Shown: positions 7,349 through 15,307 of the stretch, one piece after another
How the letters are laid out: every line of letters starts with the position of its first letter
Numbering within the stretch: the stretch's first letter is position 1
DNA from: Bacteroidaceae bacterium
Lineage (GTDB): Bacteria > Bacteroidota > Bacteroidia > Bacteroidales > Bacteroidaceae
NCBI GenBank assembly: GCA_017633615.1
Contig: JAGBPB010000097.1
Span: 1-22,766, forward strand
DNA length: 22,766 bases
Reading direction: 5' to 3'
Notes under the pieces: generated by a model
Seen by the model: the letters and a program-made list of their open reading frames with translations, nothing else
Told to the model about the DNA's origin: nothing
Database searches by the model: none
Made by a program: the position numbers and the translations under genes

Positions 7349-7356
7349 TACCTTTG
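7349..7356 (+). promoter_or_regulatory. TAnnTTTG -7 box for the metal ATPase
   Basis: TACCTTTG lies 25 nt upstream of ATG 7382 and just downstream of the palindrome at 7322-7336. Confidence 0.6.
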
Positions 7357-7381
7357 CAGTGGAAATCAATAAAAACTGCAT

Positions 7382-9319
7382 ATGATACACGAACATCATC
7401 ACCATCACGAGACTGAATGCTGTGAGCATGAGCATCACGAGCACCATCATCATGAAGAGGAGGGCAGAGGTCGCATCATAAAGATTGTTGCAGCCTCGGC
7501 CCTTTTGCTTGCAGCCGCAATAATTGAGCGCAAGACCGCCTGGCAGGATTGGCAGTATCTGCTGCTGTTCCTGGTGCCTTATCTGATTGTGGGCTGGGAT
7601 ACGTTGAAAGAGGCGGCTGAGGGGCTGTTTGAAGGAGAGGCGCTGAGTGAGGATTTCCTTATGAGCATAGCCACCATAGGCGCTCTTGTGATAGGATTCC
7701 TGCCCGGAGCTGAGACCCAGTTTGCTGAGGCGGTATTTGTAATGCTTTTCTTCCAGATAGGCGAGATGTTTGAGGAGGTGGCTGAGGGCCGTAGCCGCAA
7801 ATCCATATCGCACCTTATGGATATACGCCCCGATACCGCGCATGTGGAGCGTGACGGAGAACTCTTTACGGTTTCTCCTGATTTGATTAAGCCGGGTGAG
7901 ATAATCGTAATCCGTCCGGGTGAGAAAGTGCCTATGGACGGCATAGTGATAGAGGGCAGTTCCAGCCTTGATACCGTGGCCCTGACAGGTGAGAGCGTGC
8001 CGCGCAGCATATCGGTTGATGACGAGATTCTGTCCGGCTGCGTGAATCTGAGCGGCGTGCTCAGGGTTCGTGCTACAAAGGCATTTGCAGAATCGACTGT
8101 TTCAAAGATCCTGGACCTTGTGGAGAACGCCGCAGAGAGCAAGAGCCGCAGCGAGAGCTTTATAACAAAGTTTGCCCGCGTATATACTCCTATTGTTGTA
8201 GGTCTGGCTGTGCTGGTGGCCGTTATTCCCGGCCTGATTACGGGTGATTGGGCATCATGGATTTACCGCGGATTGTTGTTCCTTGTGGTATCATGCCCGT
8301 GTGCTCTGGTAATATCGGTGCCTCTGACATTCTTTGGCGGATTGGGCGGCGCATCACGCAAGGGTATACTGATAAAAGGATCCAACCTGCTTGATAAACT
8401 GGCCGGCGTTAAGACGGTGGTATTTGACAAGACCGGTACCCTGACTGAAGGCGTATTTGAGGTAACAGCCGTACATCCGCAGGTAGTTGATGAACGTGAA
8501 CTGCTGCATCTGGCCGCTCATGTGGAGCGTCACTCCACTCATCCCATAGCAATCGCCCTGCGTAATGCTTATCCCGATGAGCAGGATGACTGCATAATAG
8601 CCGATGTAGAGGAGACCGCTGGCCACGGAATCCTGGCAACCGTAAACGGCAAGCGTGTAGCTGTGGGTAATAGCAAGCTTATGGAGAGGGTAGGTGCAGA
8701 GTGGCGCCCTTGCCATCATGACGGCACGATCATCCATGTAGCAATAGACGGCCAGTATGCCGGCCATATAGTAATATCGGACCGCATTAAGGAAGATGCA
8801 GAAGTTGCTATAGAGCAGTTGCGTAAAGCCGGAATTGGCAAGACCGTGATGCTTACCGGTGATCAGAAGAGCGTAGCCGCTGCTGTAGCCGCAAAGGTGG
8901 GGGTTGATGAGTATCACGCCCAGCTGCTTCCGGCCGATAAGGTAACTGAGGTTGAGAAACTTCTTGCTGAAGGCACGCTGGCATTCGTAGGTGACGGCAT
9001 AAATGATGCGCCGGTGCTTACCCGTGCGGACATCGGAATTGCAATGGGAGCATTAGGTTCAGATGCCGCAATAGAGGCTGCCGATGTGGTGCTTATGGAT
9101 GACAAACCCTCCAAGATAGCGCTGGCCGTTCAGATAGCTCGCCGCACCATCCGCATAGCTAAGCAGAATATCTGGTTTGCTATAGGAATCAAAGTGCTGG
9201 TACTGCTGCTGGCCATTCCCGGCTTAGCTACAATGTGGATGGCCGTCTTTGCTGATGTTGGCGTAACCGTCCTGGCCGTCCTCAACGCTATGCGCGCCCT
9301 CCGCATCAGCCGCCTTTGA
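7382..9319 (+). CDS. P1B-type heavy-metal ATPase, Zn/Cd/Pb class, His-rich N-terminus
   Basis: This 645-residue inner-membrane ATPase exports divalent soft metals from the cytoplasm. All key motifs are present: TGES (202-205) in the actuator domain, CPC (305-307) in a transmembrane helix, the phosphorylated Asp349 in DKTGT, the P1B HP dipeptide (387-388), TGD (492-494) and GDGINDAP (537-544). Lys604 in IGIKVL and the FADVG motif (623-627) in the last two helices fit the P1B-2 (ZntA/CadA-like) class. Instead of a ferredoxin-like HMA domain, the first 27 residues are rich in His, Glu and Cys (17 His, CC at 13-14), probably a metal-binding or sensing tail. A metal-type operator and promoter precede it, and a 22-bp palindrome begins 1 nt after the stop. 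Confidence 0.93.
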   Translation: MIHEHHHHHETECCEHEHHEHHHHEEEGRGRIIKIVAASALLLAAAIIERKTAWQDWQYLLLFLVPYLIVGWDTLKEAAEGLFEGEALSEDFLMSIATIGALVIGFLPGAETQFAEAVFVMLFFQIGEMFEEVAEGRSRKSISHLMDIRPDTAHVERDGELFTVSPDLIKPGEIIVIRPGEKVPMDGIVIEGSSSLDTVALTGESVPRSISVDDEILSGCVNLSGVLRVRATKAFAESTVSKILDLVENAAESKSRSESFITKFARVYTPIVVGLAVLVAVIPGLITGDWASWIYRGLLFLVVSCPCALVISVPLTFFGGLGGASRKGILIKGSNLLDKLAGVKTVVFDKTGTLTEGVFEVTAVHPQVVDERELLHLAAHVERHSTHPIAIALRNAYPDEQDDCIIADVEETAGHGILATVNGKRVAVGNSKLMERVGAEWRPCHHDGTIIHVAIDGQYAGHIVISDRIKEDAEVAIEQLRKAGIGKTVMLTGDQKSVAAAVAAKVGVDEYHAQLLPADKVTEVEKLLAEGTLAFVGDGINDAPVLTRADIGIAMGALGSDAAIEAADVVLMDDKPSKIALAVQIARRTIRIAKQNIWFAIGIKVLVLLLAIPGLATMWMAVFADVGVTVLAVLNAMRALRISRL

Positions 9320-9320
9320 T

Positions 9321-9365
9321 GAAAAAAGAACACAAATGGACCTGGTCCATTTGTGTTCTTTTTTC
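9321..9365. terminator. Palindromic boundary element D, probable bidirectional terminator
   Basis: The arms 9321-9342 and 9344-9365 are perfect 22-bp reverse complements around a single T (9343). The core is GGACCTGGTCC and the outer ends are A6/T6 runs, so the stem ends in a U-run in both directions. It starts 1 nt after the ATPase stop, and a promoter box follows directly at 9366. The ACAAATGGACC arm resembles the CAATTGGGGAC arm of the other elements. Confidence 0.85.
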
Positions 9366-9373
9366 TATATTTG
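9366..9373 (+). promoter_or_regulatory. TAnnTTTG -7 box for the lipoprotein at 9404
   Basis: TATATTTG begins at the base after palindrome D and 38 nt before ATG 9404. It supports 9404 as the start rather than the in-frame ATG at 9353, which lies inside the palindrome. Confidence 0.5.
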
Positions 9374-9403
9374 CCAAATCAACTAACCATAACCACAAAT
9401 ACA

Positions 9404-10312
9404 ATGGATATAAAAAGGACTCTTGCATGCGCTCTTTTAGCCATGCCGTTACTGGTAGCATGTAACAATGATGATAAAATAGGTAATGATGATCAGCCGA
9501 CGGCCGCCATTACAATTCAGGACCTGGCAGGTGAATGGCACCTTACTCTTGTCACGCCCGATGAAATCTGCGCGGATTCAGCTATTATATACTCCGATGG
9601 TTCATACAATTATAAATACGTTTATTCTCCCAATGAAGAAGGGCAGTATAAGCCATTTTACCAGTACAGAGACGAGGGCAAATACGGTCCTGTCATTGGT
9701 GGTAATCTCCTCATAGACAACGTCACAATGTCCAGATATCGCTATGCTACAACTGTTGATGATATTGAAGATGCCATTTGGGATACTGTACCTGAGAACA
9801 TCGGTACAGACACCTTACGCGCCAGTTTTTTTTGCCAAGGGTCTGTGTTGCGTCTTGAATACTTCAATGGTCCGGCAACGCCTACATCGCAGGATATAGA
9901 GAGTTCGTATATCTACTTCAGGAAAGGAGCCACCAACCTGCCGTCCGATAAGTCTTTACTCCAGGGCATATGGTACTGCCGTGGAAAAGAAGATGCTATA
10001 ACATTGGCTTTACGCTTTAGTGGTGACAGCATTGAGATATATGACGGCAATTATAAAAATAAAAAGCTATACAAAGGCACATACACTTATAAAGAAGGCA
10101 TAGCATCAATCGGCCACAATGAATTGTTTGCGATTACTGATGGAAAAGACAACATCAATACCGGTAATCCCTTTGATTTCCAGTGGCAGACAGCGCAATC
10201 TCAGCATGTTGAGAACTTTCACGAGAATGGAATAGCATTCGCGTTCATAGTAAGCCAAAAGACCGCTTACAGCGTATTGTTTGATAAAGGTCACGTTTTC
10301 ACCAAACAGTAG
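9404..10312 (+). CDS. Lipoprotein of unknown function, possibly two lipocalin-like domains
   Basis: The 302-residue product has a lipoprotein signal (MDIKRTLACALLAMPLLVAC, Cys20) and an acidic Asn/Asp tether. Two stretches look like repeats of a lipocalin-type barrel start: IQDLAGEWHLTL near residue 40 and SLLQGIWYCRGKEDAI near residue 200. The second continues with LRFSGDSIEIYDGNY and YKGTYTYKEG. Such tandem domains are common in Bacteroidetes surface lipoproteins of unknown role. Its own promoter box at 9366 suggests transcription separate from the ATPase. I do not recognise a named family beyond this resemblance. Confidence 0.75.
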   Translation: MDIKRTLACALLAMPLLVACNNDDKIGNDDQPTAAITIQDLAGEWHLTLVTPDEICADSAIIYSDGSYNYKYVYSPNEEGQYKPFYQYRDEGKYGPVIGGNLLIDNVTMSRYRYATTVDDIEDAIWDTVPENIGTDTLRASFFCQGSVLRLEYFNGPATPTSQDIESSYIYFRKGATNLPSDKSLLQGIWYCRGKEDAITLALRFSGDSIEIYDGNYKNKKLYKGTYTYKEGIASIGHNELFAITDGKDNINTGNPFDFQWQTAQSQHVENFHENGIAFAFIVSQKTAYSVLFDKGHVFTKQ

Positions 10313-10315
10313 CAC

Positions 10316-10408
10316 CAAAGCCCGTCCCATACTTTTCTGTGTATTTAGTCTGTTAGGCTCACTGATATGTTTTTTCAGAAATACACAGAAGGAACCGTCC
10401 CTATTGTG
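10316..10408. repeat. Composite boundary element E (hairpin between GTCCC repeats)
   Basis: A 12-bp inverted repeat (TTCTGTGTATTT at 10335-10346, AAATACACAGAA at 10379-10390) encloses a 32-nt loop. It is flanked by same-strand CCGTCCC repeats (10322-10328 and 10395-10401). The right part, GGAACCGTCCCTATTGTG (10391-10408), closely matches 19180-19195 and 19687-19704. TACACA/TGTGTA at 10382-10387 and 10406-10411 offer an alternative pairing. The element starts 3 nt after the lipoprotein stop and runs into the promoter of the next gene. Confidence 0.7.
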
Positions 10409-10416
10409 TAACTTTG
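10409..10416 (+). promoter_or_regulatory. TAnnTTTG -7 box for the EIIC-MATE operon
   Basis: TAACTTTG is directly fused to the end of element E and lies 8 nt before ATG 10425. The transcript would be leaderless or nearly so. Confidence 0.5.
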
Positions 10417-10424
10417 CGGCCATT

Positions 10425-11483
10425 ATGGGAAAGTTCAAATCATTCTTACAGAGAAAGAACATCGTTATCTCCGGCAAGCGTTACGGAGTTGATGCTCTGG
10501 GTGCAATGGCCCAAGGTCTGTTTGCGTCACTTCTGATTGGAACAATCATTGCTACGATAGGTGAGCAAGCCGGTATCCAGTGGCTTGTTGAAGTTGGAGG
10601 TTTTGCCAAGAGCATGGCCGGACCGGCTATGGCCGCATCAATCGCATATGCTTTGGGCACACCTAATCTGGTGCTTTTCTCAATGCTGGCCGTAGGTGCT
10701 GCAGCAAACAAACTGGGCGGCGCGGGAGGACCTCTTGCAGTCTATGTCGTAACCATTTTTGCATCTGAATTCGGTAAGGCAGTCTCCAAGGAGACAAAGA
10801 TTGATATTCTTGTAACACCGCTGGTAACCATCGCTGTCGGTGTGGGCCTTTCATATTGGTGGGCTCCCGGCATAGGTTCTGCAGCAAGCAGCCTGGGTAA
10901 TGTCATCATGTGGGCTACTACCAAGCAGCCGTTCCTGATGGGTATTCTGGTATCGGTCATTGTTGGTATGGCACTCACGCTTCCTATCAGTTCTGCAGCA
11001 ATTTGTGCCGCACTCAGCCTTACAGGGTTGGCAGGCGGAGCCGCACTTGCAGGATGCTGCGCCCAGATGGTGGGATTCGCAGTTCTGAGTTTCCGTGAGA
11101 ACGGCTGGAACGGTATCATATCACAGGGTCTTGGCACCAGCATGCTTCAGATGGGTAACATCGTAAAGAATCCTAAGGTATGGATTGCGCCCACGTTGGT
11201 ATCGGCCATAACAGGTCCTATCGCAACCTGTCTCTTTAAACTTGAAATGAACGGTCCCGCCATTGCATCAGGTATGGGAACATGTGGTCTGGTGGGTCCG
11301 ATAGGTGTTTACACGGGCTGGAACCAGGAGATTCTGGCCGGAACCCGTACTGCTGTTGCGGGTGCTGACTGGACGGCTCTGATCATGGTGAGCATTGTGC
11401 TGCCCGTGATTCTGACCGCTATCCTGGGCCCGATTCTGCGCAAGGCGGGCTGGATCAAGCCGGGCGACCTTAAGCTTGAATGA
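10425..11483 (+). CDS. Stand-alone PTS EIIC-like membrane protein
   Basis: The 352-residue polytopic membrane protein begins MGKFKSFLQRKNIVISGKRY and continues GVDALGAMAQGLFASLLIGT, which I recognise as the PTS_EIIC_2 type. About eight to ten hydrophobic segments with Gly-rich loops (GPAMAASIAYALG, GGAGGPLAVYVV, ISSAAICAALSLTGLAGG) follow. EIIC proteins form the sugar channel of phosphotransferase systems. No EIIA, EIIB, HPr or EI is seen here, and Bacteroidales generally lack a working PTS, so it may transport without phosphorylation or do something else. The upstream ATG at 10281 would read through element E; 10425 follows the promoter box. Its TGA overlaps the MATE ATG (ATGA at 11480-11483). 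Confidence 0.8.
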   Translation: MGKFKSFLQRKNIVISGKRYGVDALGAMAQGLFASLLIGTIIATIGEQAGIQWLVEVGGFAKSMAGPAMAASIAYALGTPNLVLFSMLAVGAAANKLGGAGGPLAVYVVTIFASEFGKAVSKETKIDILVTPLVTIAVGVGLSYWWAPGIGSAASSLGNVIMWATTKQPFLMGILVSVIVGMALTLPISSAAICAALSLTGLAGGAALAGCCAQMVGFAVLSFRENGWNGIISQGLGTSMLQMGNIVKNPKVWIAPTLVSAITGPIATCLFKLEMNGPAIASGMGTCGLVGPIGVYTGWNQEILAGTRTAVAGADWTALIMVSIVLPVILTAILGPILRKAGWIKPGDLKLE

Positions 11484-12814
11484 AAATTGAACTTGCTGGC
11501 AGTTATGGATACAGGAGGATGATTCGGTCATCTATCCCGTCCATTCTCATGATGCTTTTTACCTCTGTTTACGGCATCGTGGACGGGCTTTTTGTGTCAA
11601 ATTTTGCGGGTACCACTGCCTTTGCGGCCATCAATCTGGTCTGGCCCGCCATAATGCTGCTGGGTGCGCTGGGACTGATGTTCGGCACAGGTGGCAGTGC
11701 GCTTGTGGCCATGATAATAGGGCAGGGCGACAGGGATCGTGCCAACCATGCGTTCACCATGATAGTTAGGTCCATGCTCATTATCGGACTGGTAATGACC
11801 GTGCTGTTCTTTATTTTTGCAAGACCTATAGTTGTTTTGCTGGGCGCCGAGGGTGAACTTGTCAACCTGTGTGTGCTTTACGGCCGAATCCTGGTGCTGG
11901 TAATGCCGTTGTTCATGTGCCAGATGGCATTCCACTCATTCTTTATGACGGCCGAAATTCCTCAACTGGGCACCAAACTCACGGTAATATGCGGCATCAT
12001 CAATATAGCGCTTGATGCGCTTCTGATAGGCGCATTGGGATGGGGCGTAACCGGTGCTGCAATTGCATCGGCCGCGGGAATGGCGGTGGGCGGACTGTAT
12101 CCGCTTTACTACTTCACATCAAAGCGACGCAACAAGACAAAACTTAAATTCACGGCTACGCGTACCGAATGGAATTATGTGGGCCGTGCCTGCACTAACG
12201 GACTGTCCGAGTATGTGGGGAATATATCCCTGAGCATTGTGAGCATGTGTTACAACCTGCAGCTGATGCATCTCATCGGCGAGAGCGGCGTGGCTGTTTA
12301 CGGCATACTGCTTTACATAGGATTCATTTACGCATCGGTCTTTATAGGATTCAATATCACCATCTCGCCCGTGGTCAGTTACAACTACGGAGCCCAGAAT
12401 ATACCGGAACTCAAAAGTCTGCTGCGCAAAAGCCTGGTGCTGCTGTTTGTGGCCGGAAGCATACTGACCGTGCTGTCTGAGGTGCTCAGCGGGCCCATGG
12501 CGGGTATGTTTGTAAGTTATGATCCTGAACTTAAGGCGCTCACGGCACGCGCCATCCGAATCTACATGATCAGTTTTACCATCTGCGGTCTGAACATGTT
12601 TGTATCGGCCTTCTTTACCGCCCTCAACAACGGTCTGGTATCGGCCGTAGCGGCATTCACCCGCACCCTGATATTTGAGTTGGGCTCAATTTTTGTGCTC
12701 CCCGTATTCCTGGGCCTTGACGGCGTCTGGCTTGCAGTCGATATGGCCGATGTCCTGGCCCTTATTATGTCCGCAATCCTGTTAATTGCTTTCCGCAAGC
12801 GCTACCAGTATTGA
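11480..12814 (+). CDS. MATE-family efflux transporter
   Basis: The 444-residue inner-membrane protein has the twelve-helix, two-bundle pattern of MATE antiporters: an N-terminal SIPSILMMLFTSVYGIVDGL helix, FVSNFAGTTAFAAINL, and GLMFGTGGSALVAMIIGQGD closing the second helix. Matching features in the second half are FIGFNITISPVVSYNYGAQN and FFTALNNGLVSA. It resembles the MepA/DinF group, which exports cationic compounds using Na+ or H+ gradients. Its ATG overlaps the stop of the EIIC gene, so the two are translationally coupled. The gene ends at palindrome C, facing the GH3 gene. Substrate unknown. Confidence 0.9.
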   Translation: MKIELAGSYGYRRMIRSSIPSILMMLFTSVYGIVDGLFVSNFAGTTAFAAINLVWPAIMLLGALGLMFGTGGSALVAMIIGQGDRDRANHAFTMIVRSMLIIGLVMTVLFFIFARPIVVLLGAEGELVNLCVLYGRILVLVMPLFMCQMAFHSFFMTAEIPQLGTKLTVICGIINIALDALLIGALGWGVTGAAIASAAGMAVGGLYPLYYFTSKRRNKTKLKFTATRTEWNYVGRACTNGLSEYVGNISLSIVSMCYNLQLMHLIGESGVAVYGILLYIGFIYASVFIGFNITISPVVSYNYGAQNIPELKSLLRKSLVLLFVAGSILTVLSEVLSGPMAGMFVSYDPELKALTARAIRIYMISFTICGLNMFVSAFFTALNNGLVSAVAAFTRTLIFELGSIFVLPVFLGLDGVWLAVDMADVLALIMSAILLIAFRKRYQY

Positions 12815-12857
12815 AAAAAAGTACAATTGGGGTCTGTCCCCAATTGCATCTTTTTTT
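12814..12857. terminator. Palindromic boundary element C, bidirectional terminator between convergent genes
   Basis: CAATTGGGG (12824-12832) and CCCCAATTG (12838-12846) pair around TCTGT, flanked by A7 (12814-12820) and T7 (12851-12857). The core is element A in inverted orientation. It touches the stop codons of both the MATE gene and the GH3 gene, with a U-run in each direction, so it very likely ends both transcripts. Confidence 0.85.
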
Positions 12858-15213
12858 ATGGAATTGGCCAGGATGCGGTCTTGCTGCACCTTACAGGTAC
12901 TGACAGACCGCCTGCCTTGAGCAGGAAATCACCCTCCTCAAGCATCCATTGGCTGCCATCAGCGCTGATGAATGCCAGGTCACGGGCCGGGAGGCTGAAT
13001 GTTACAGTACGGGTCTCAGCGGGTTTGAGCTCAATCTTGGTGAAATCACGCAGACGCTTGTTGTCTGGCACAACCGATGCAACCAGATCGCTGCTGTAGA
13101 GCAGAACGGCCTCCTTGCCGGTAACAGGACCGGTGTTCTTTACATTAACTGATACAGTCAGAACGTCATCGGCAGTGAACTCAGTGCGGTCAACCTTGAG
13201 GTCAGAATACTGGAATGTGGCGTAGCTCAGACCGTAGCCGAATGGCCACAGCAGAGAAACCTTGGCGTCATAGTTATAGGCGCCGGCCATTGTACCAACC
13301 TCCTCACTAACCTTATAGTCATAAGTGGCAAGTGAGTTTATTTCACGCGGATAGGTATAAGGCATCTTGGCCGAGAAGTTGGCATCGCCGGTAATCAGGT
13401 TGGCCAGAGCGTCGGCACCGTAGTTGCCGGGCAGCATAATGTCAATCACGGCTTTGGCAAGCGGCTCAATATCAGTGATAAGGCGCGGACGGCCCTCATT
13501 GAGTACCAGTATCACGGGCTTGCCGGTTGCTGCAAGTGCCTTGACCAGATTGCGCTGGTTCTCTGAGAGCCACAGGTCAGTAAGATTGCCCGGGGTCTCG
13601 CAATAACTGTTTTCACCTATGCAGGCCACAATTACATCAGCTTTAGCGGCAGCAGCCACAGCCTTCTCGATTTCAGGACGTCTCTCGCTGTCATAATTAC
13701 CGCGCTCATTGTAAGTCACGCCCTGCTCCAGAATGATATTATTTTCTCCGAACTTGTTGCAGAATGCCTCAAATATGGTGTTGTACTGAGTGGTCAGGTC
13801 TTCAGCTCCACCTTGCCAGGTGTAGCTCCATCCACCCAGCAGGCATCGCATCTGATTGGCGTTGGGGCCGGTAAGCAGTATCTTGGTATCCTTTGACAAA
13901 GGCAGTATTCCATCAGCGTTCTTGAGCAGGACCTCACTCTCCTCGGCAGCGCACAATGCCTTTGCGGCATACTCCTGTGATCCGAACATTTCAAAGCCTT
14001 CACCGCCTGTGTCGGGGGTATCAAACAGCCCCAGACGGTATTTGAGGCGCAAAATGCGGCTCACGGCATCATCAATGCGCTCCATGCTGACCTTACCCTC
14101 TTCAACAAGTTCCTTGAGCAGAATGCAGAAATCAACGCTGTAAGGATCCATACTCATGTCAATACCTGCATTGATGGCTATGCGGATTGCATCTTTCTTG
14201 TCAACAGCTACCTTTTCACGGGTGTAGAGATTGGTTATATCGGCCCAATCAGTAATAATCATTCCGTCCCAGTTCAGGTCCTCCTTGAGCCATTTGGTCA
14301 GGTACTCGTAACTGGCATGAACAGGAACACCGTTTATGCTGCTGGAGTTGACCATAACGCTCAGTGCACCGGCCTCAATGGCAGCCTTGAACGGAGCGAA
14401 ATATTTTTCACGCAACATGGCGGGCGATATGTATGCCGGCGTGCGGTCCTTACCTGAGAACGGGGCTCCGTAAGCGAAATAGTGCTTTACGCAGGCAGCC
14501 ACATTGTACTTGCCCAGGTGGTTGGGATCAGCTCCCTGATAGCCTAGGATCTCTTTCTCAACCATACGTGAATTCACTATGGCATCTTCACCAAAGCTCT
14601 CATAGATACGTGACCAGCGCGGGTCGCGACCCAGGTCAAGCACGGGGTTGAACACCCACGGGCAATCAGCCGCGCGGCTCTCATAAGCAGTAATCTGGCC
14701 CATGTCAAATGCCAGGTCTGTGTTGAATGAGGCAGCAACATTTACCGGCTGGGGGAACAGTGTGGCTCCCTGTACATATGATGCGCCGTGATTCTGGTCC
14801 AGTCCGTATATGCACGGAATGCCAAGGGTCTCCATTGACTCCTGCTGGATACGGCCTATGATCTGGCGCCAATGCTCTGTTGTAGTGGCACGTCCGCCGG
14901 GAGTATTTAGCACAGAACCCGTGCGGTACTTGCCGATGATTGAGTCCAATGCAGCCTCGTTGACAGTCCAGGCGCCACCGCCGAAACGCCGTGCAGAACC
15001 AAGTTGATCCAGATTAAGTTGAAGCATTTGCCCAATCTTGTCATCAAGTGACATTTTGGAAAGTTGTGCCTTGATTTTTTTCTCAATTGCAGCATCTCTT
15101 GGAATTGAAGGCTCATGTTTACTTTCTGTTTTGCCGCAACCTGTCATAACACCTGATACCGTAATTATGAATAGGGTATAAAAGATAGTTTTGATTGTAA
15201 TTGGCTTGTTCAT
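12856..15213 (-). CDS. GH3 beta-glucosidase/exo-glycosidase lipoprotein
   Basis: The 785-residue exported lipoprotein (signal 1-25, lipobox MTGC, Cys26) has a complete GH3 architecture: an (alpha/beta)8 domain (about 45-395), the GH3 C-terminal alpha/beta sandwich (about 425-640) and a fibronectin-III-like domain (about 670-775). The nucleophile is Asp322 in MIITDWADI, and the acid/base is probably Glu539 in [12 protein letters not shown] by analogy with barley Exo[20 protein letters not shown] and [20 protein letters not shown] resemble the BglX and xyloglucan-locus GH3 group, which releases terminal beta-linked glucose from oligosaccharides. It probably acts in the periplasm or at the outer membrane. 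It is divergent from the GH3 at 15308, with overlapping promoters. Confidence 0.92.
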   Translation of the reverse strand: MNKPITIKTIFYTLFIITVSGVMTGCGKTESKHEPSIPRDAAIEKKIKAQLSKMSLDDKIGQMLQLNLDQLGSARRFGGGAWTVNEAALDSIIGKYRTGSVLNTPGGRATTTEHWRQIIGRIQQESMETLGIPCIYGLDQNHGASYVQGATLFPQPVNVAASFNTDLAFDMGQITAYESRAADCPWVFNPVLDLGRDPRWSRIYESFGEDAIVNSRMVEKEILGYQGADPNHLGKYNVAACVKHYFAYGAPFSGKDRTPAYISPAMLREKYFAPFKAAIEAGALSVMVNSSSINGVPVHASYEYLTKWLKEDLNWDGMIITDWADITNLYTREKVAVDKKDAIRIAINAGIDMSMDPYSVDFCILLKELVEEGKVSMERIDDAVSRILRLKYRLGLFDTPDTGGEGFEMFGSQEYAAKALCAAEESEVLLKNADGILPLSKDTKILLTGPNANQMRCLLGGWSYTWQGGAEDLTTQYNTIFEAFCNKFGENNIILEQGVTYNERGNYDSERRPEIEKAVAAAAKADVIVACIGENSYCETPGNLTDLWLSENQRNLVKALAATGKPVILVLNEGRPRLITDIEPLAKAVIDIMLPGNYGADALANLITGDANFSAKMPYTYPREINSLATYDYKVSEEVGTMAGAYNYDAKVSLLWPFGYGLSYATFQYSDLKVDRTEFTADDVLTVSVNVKNTGPVTGKEAVLLYSSDLVASVVPDNKRLRDFTKIELKPAETRTVTFSLPARDLAFISADGSQWMLEEGDFLLKAGGLSVPVRCSKTASWPIP

Positions 15214-15247
15214 ATTAAGTTAGTATTTGTTTGCTGAATATGTCAGG

Positions 15248-15255
15248 CAAATATA
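15248..15255 (-). promoter_or_regulatory. TAnnTTTG -7 box for the minus-strand GH3
   Basis: The minus strand reads TATATTTG, 34 nt upstream of ATG 15213. Confidence 0.55.
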
Positions 15256-15266
15256 GCAATTAACAT

Positions 15267-15274
15267 TATCTTTG
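15267..15274 (+). promoter_or_regulatory. TAnnTTTG -7 box for the plus-strand GH3
   Basis: TATCTTTG lies 33 nt upstream of ATG 15308. The in-frame ATG at 15272 falls inside this box and is therefore unlikely to be the start. The box is back to back with 15248-15255, 11 nt apart. Confidence 0.55.
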
Positions 15275-15307
15275 CAGACAGTCATATTGAAAATTACTGA
15301 ATCAAAT

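Noticed and set aside
7139..7843. A 234-codon minus-strand open frame opposite the ATPase start
   Set aside because: It overlaps the P1B-ATPase with its intact motifs and the receptor remnant. Its translation shows no domain and has artefactual composition (Met/Leu/Val runs opposite His codons).
8354..8917. 187-codon minus-strand frame inside the ATPase
   Set aside because: It is a shadow of the phosphorylation and nucleotide-binding domains and has no plausible promoter or family.
10281..10424. N-terminal extension of EIIC from ATG 10281
   Set aside because: It overlaps the end of the previous gene and element E, and a promoter box sits 8 nt before ATG 10425.
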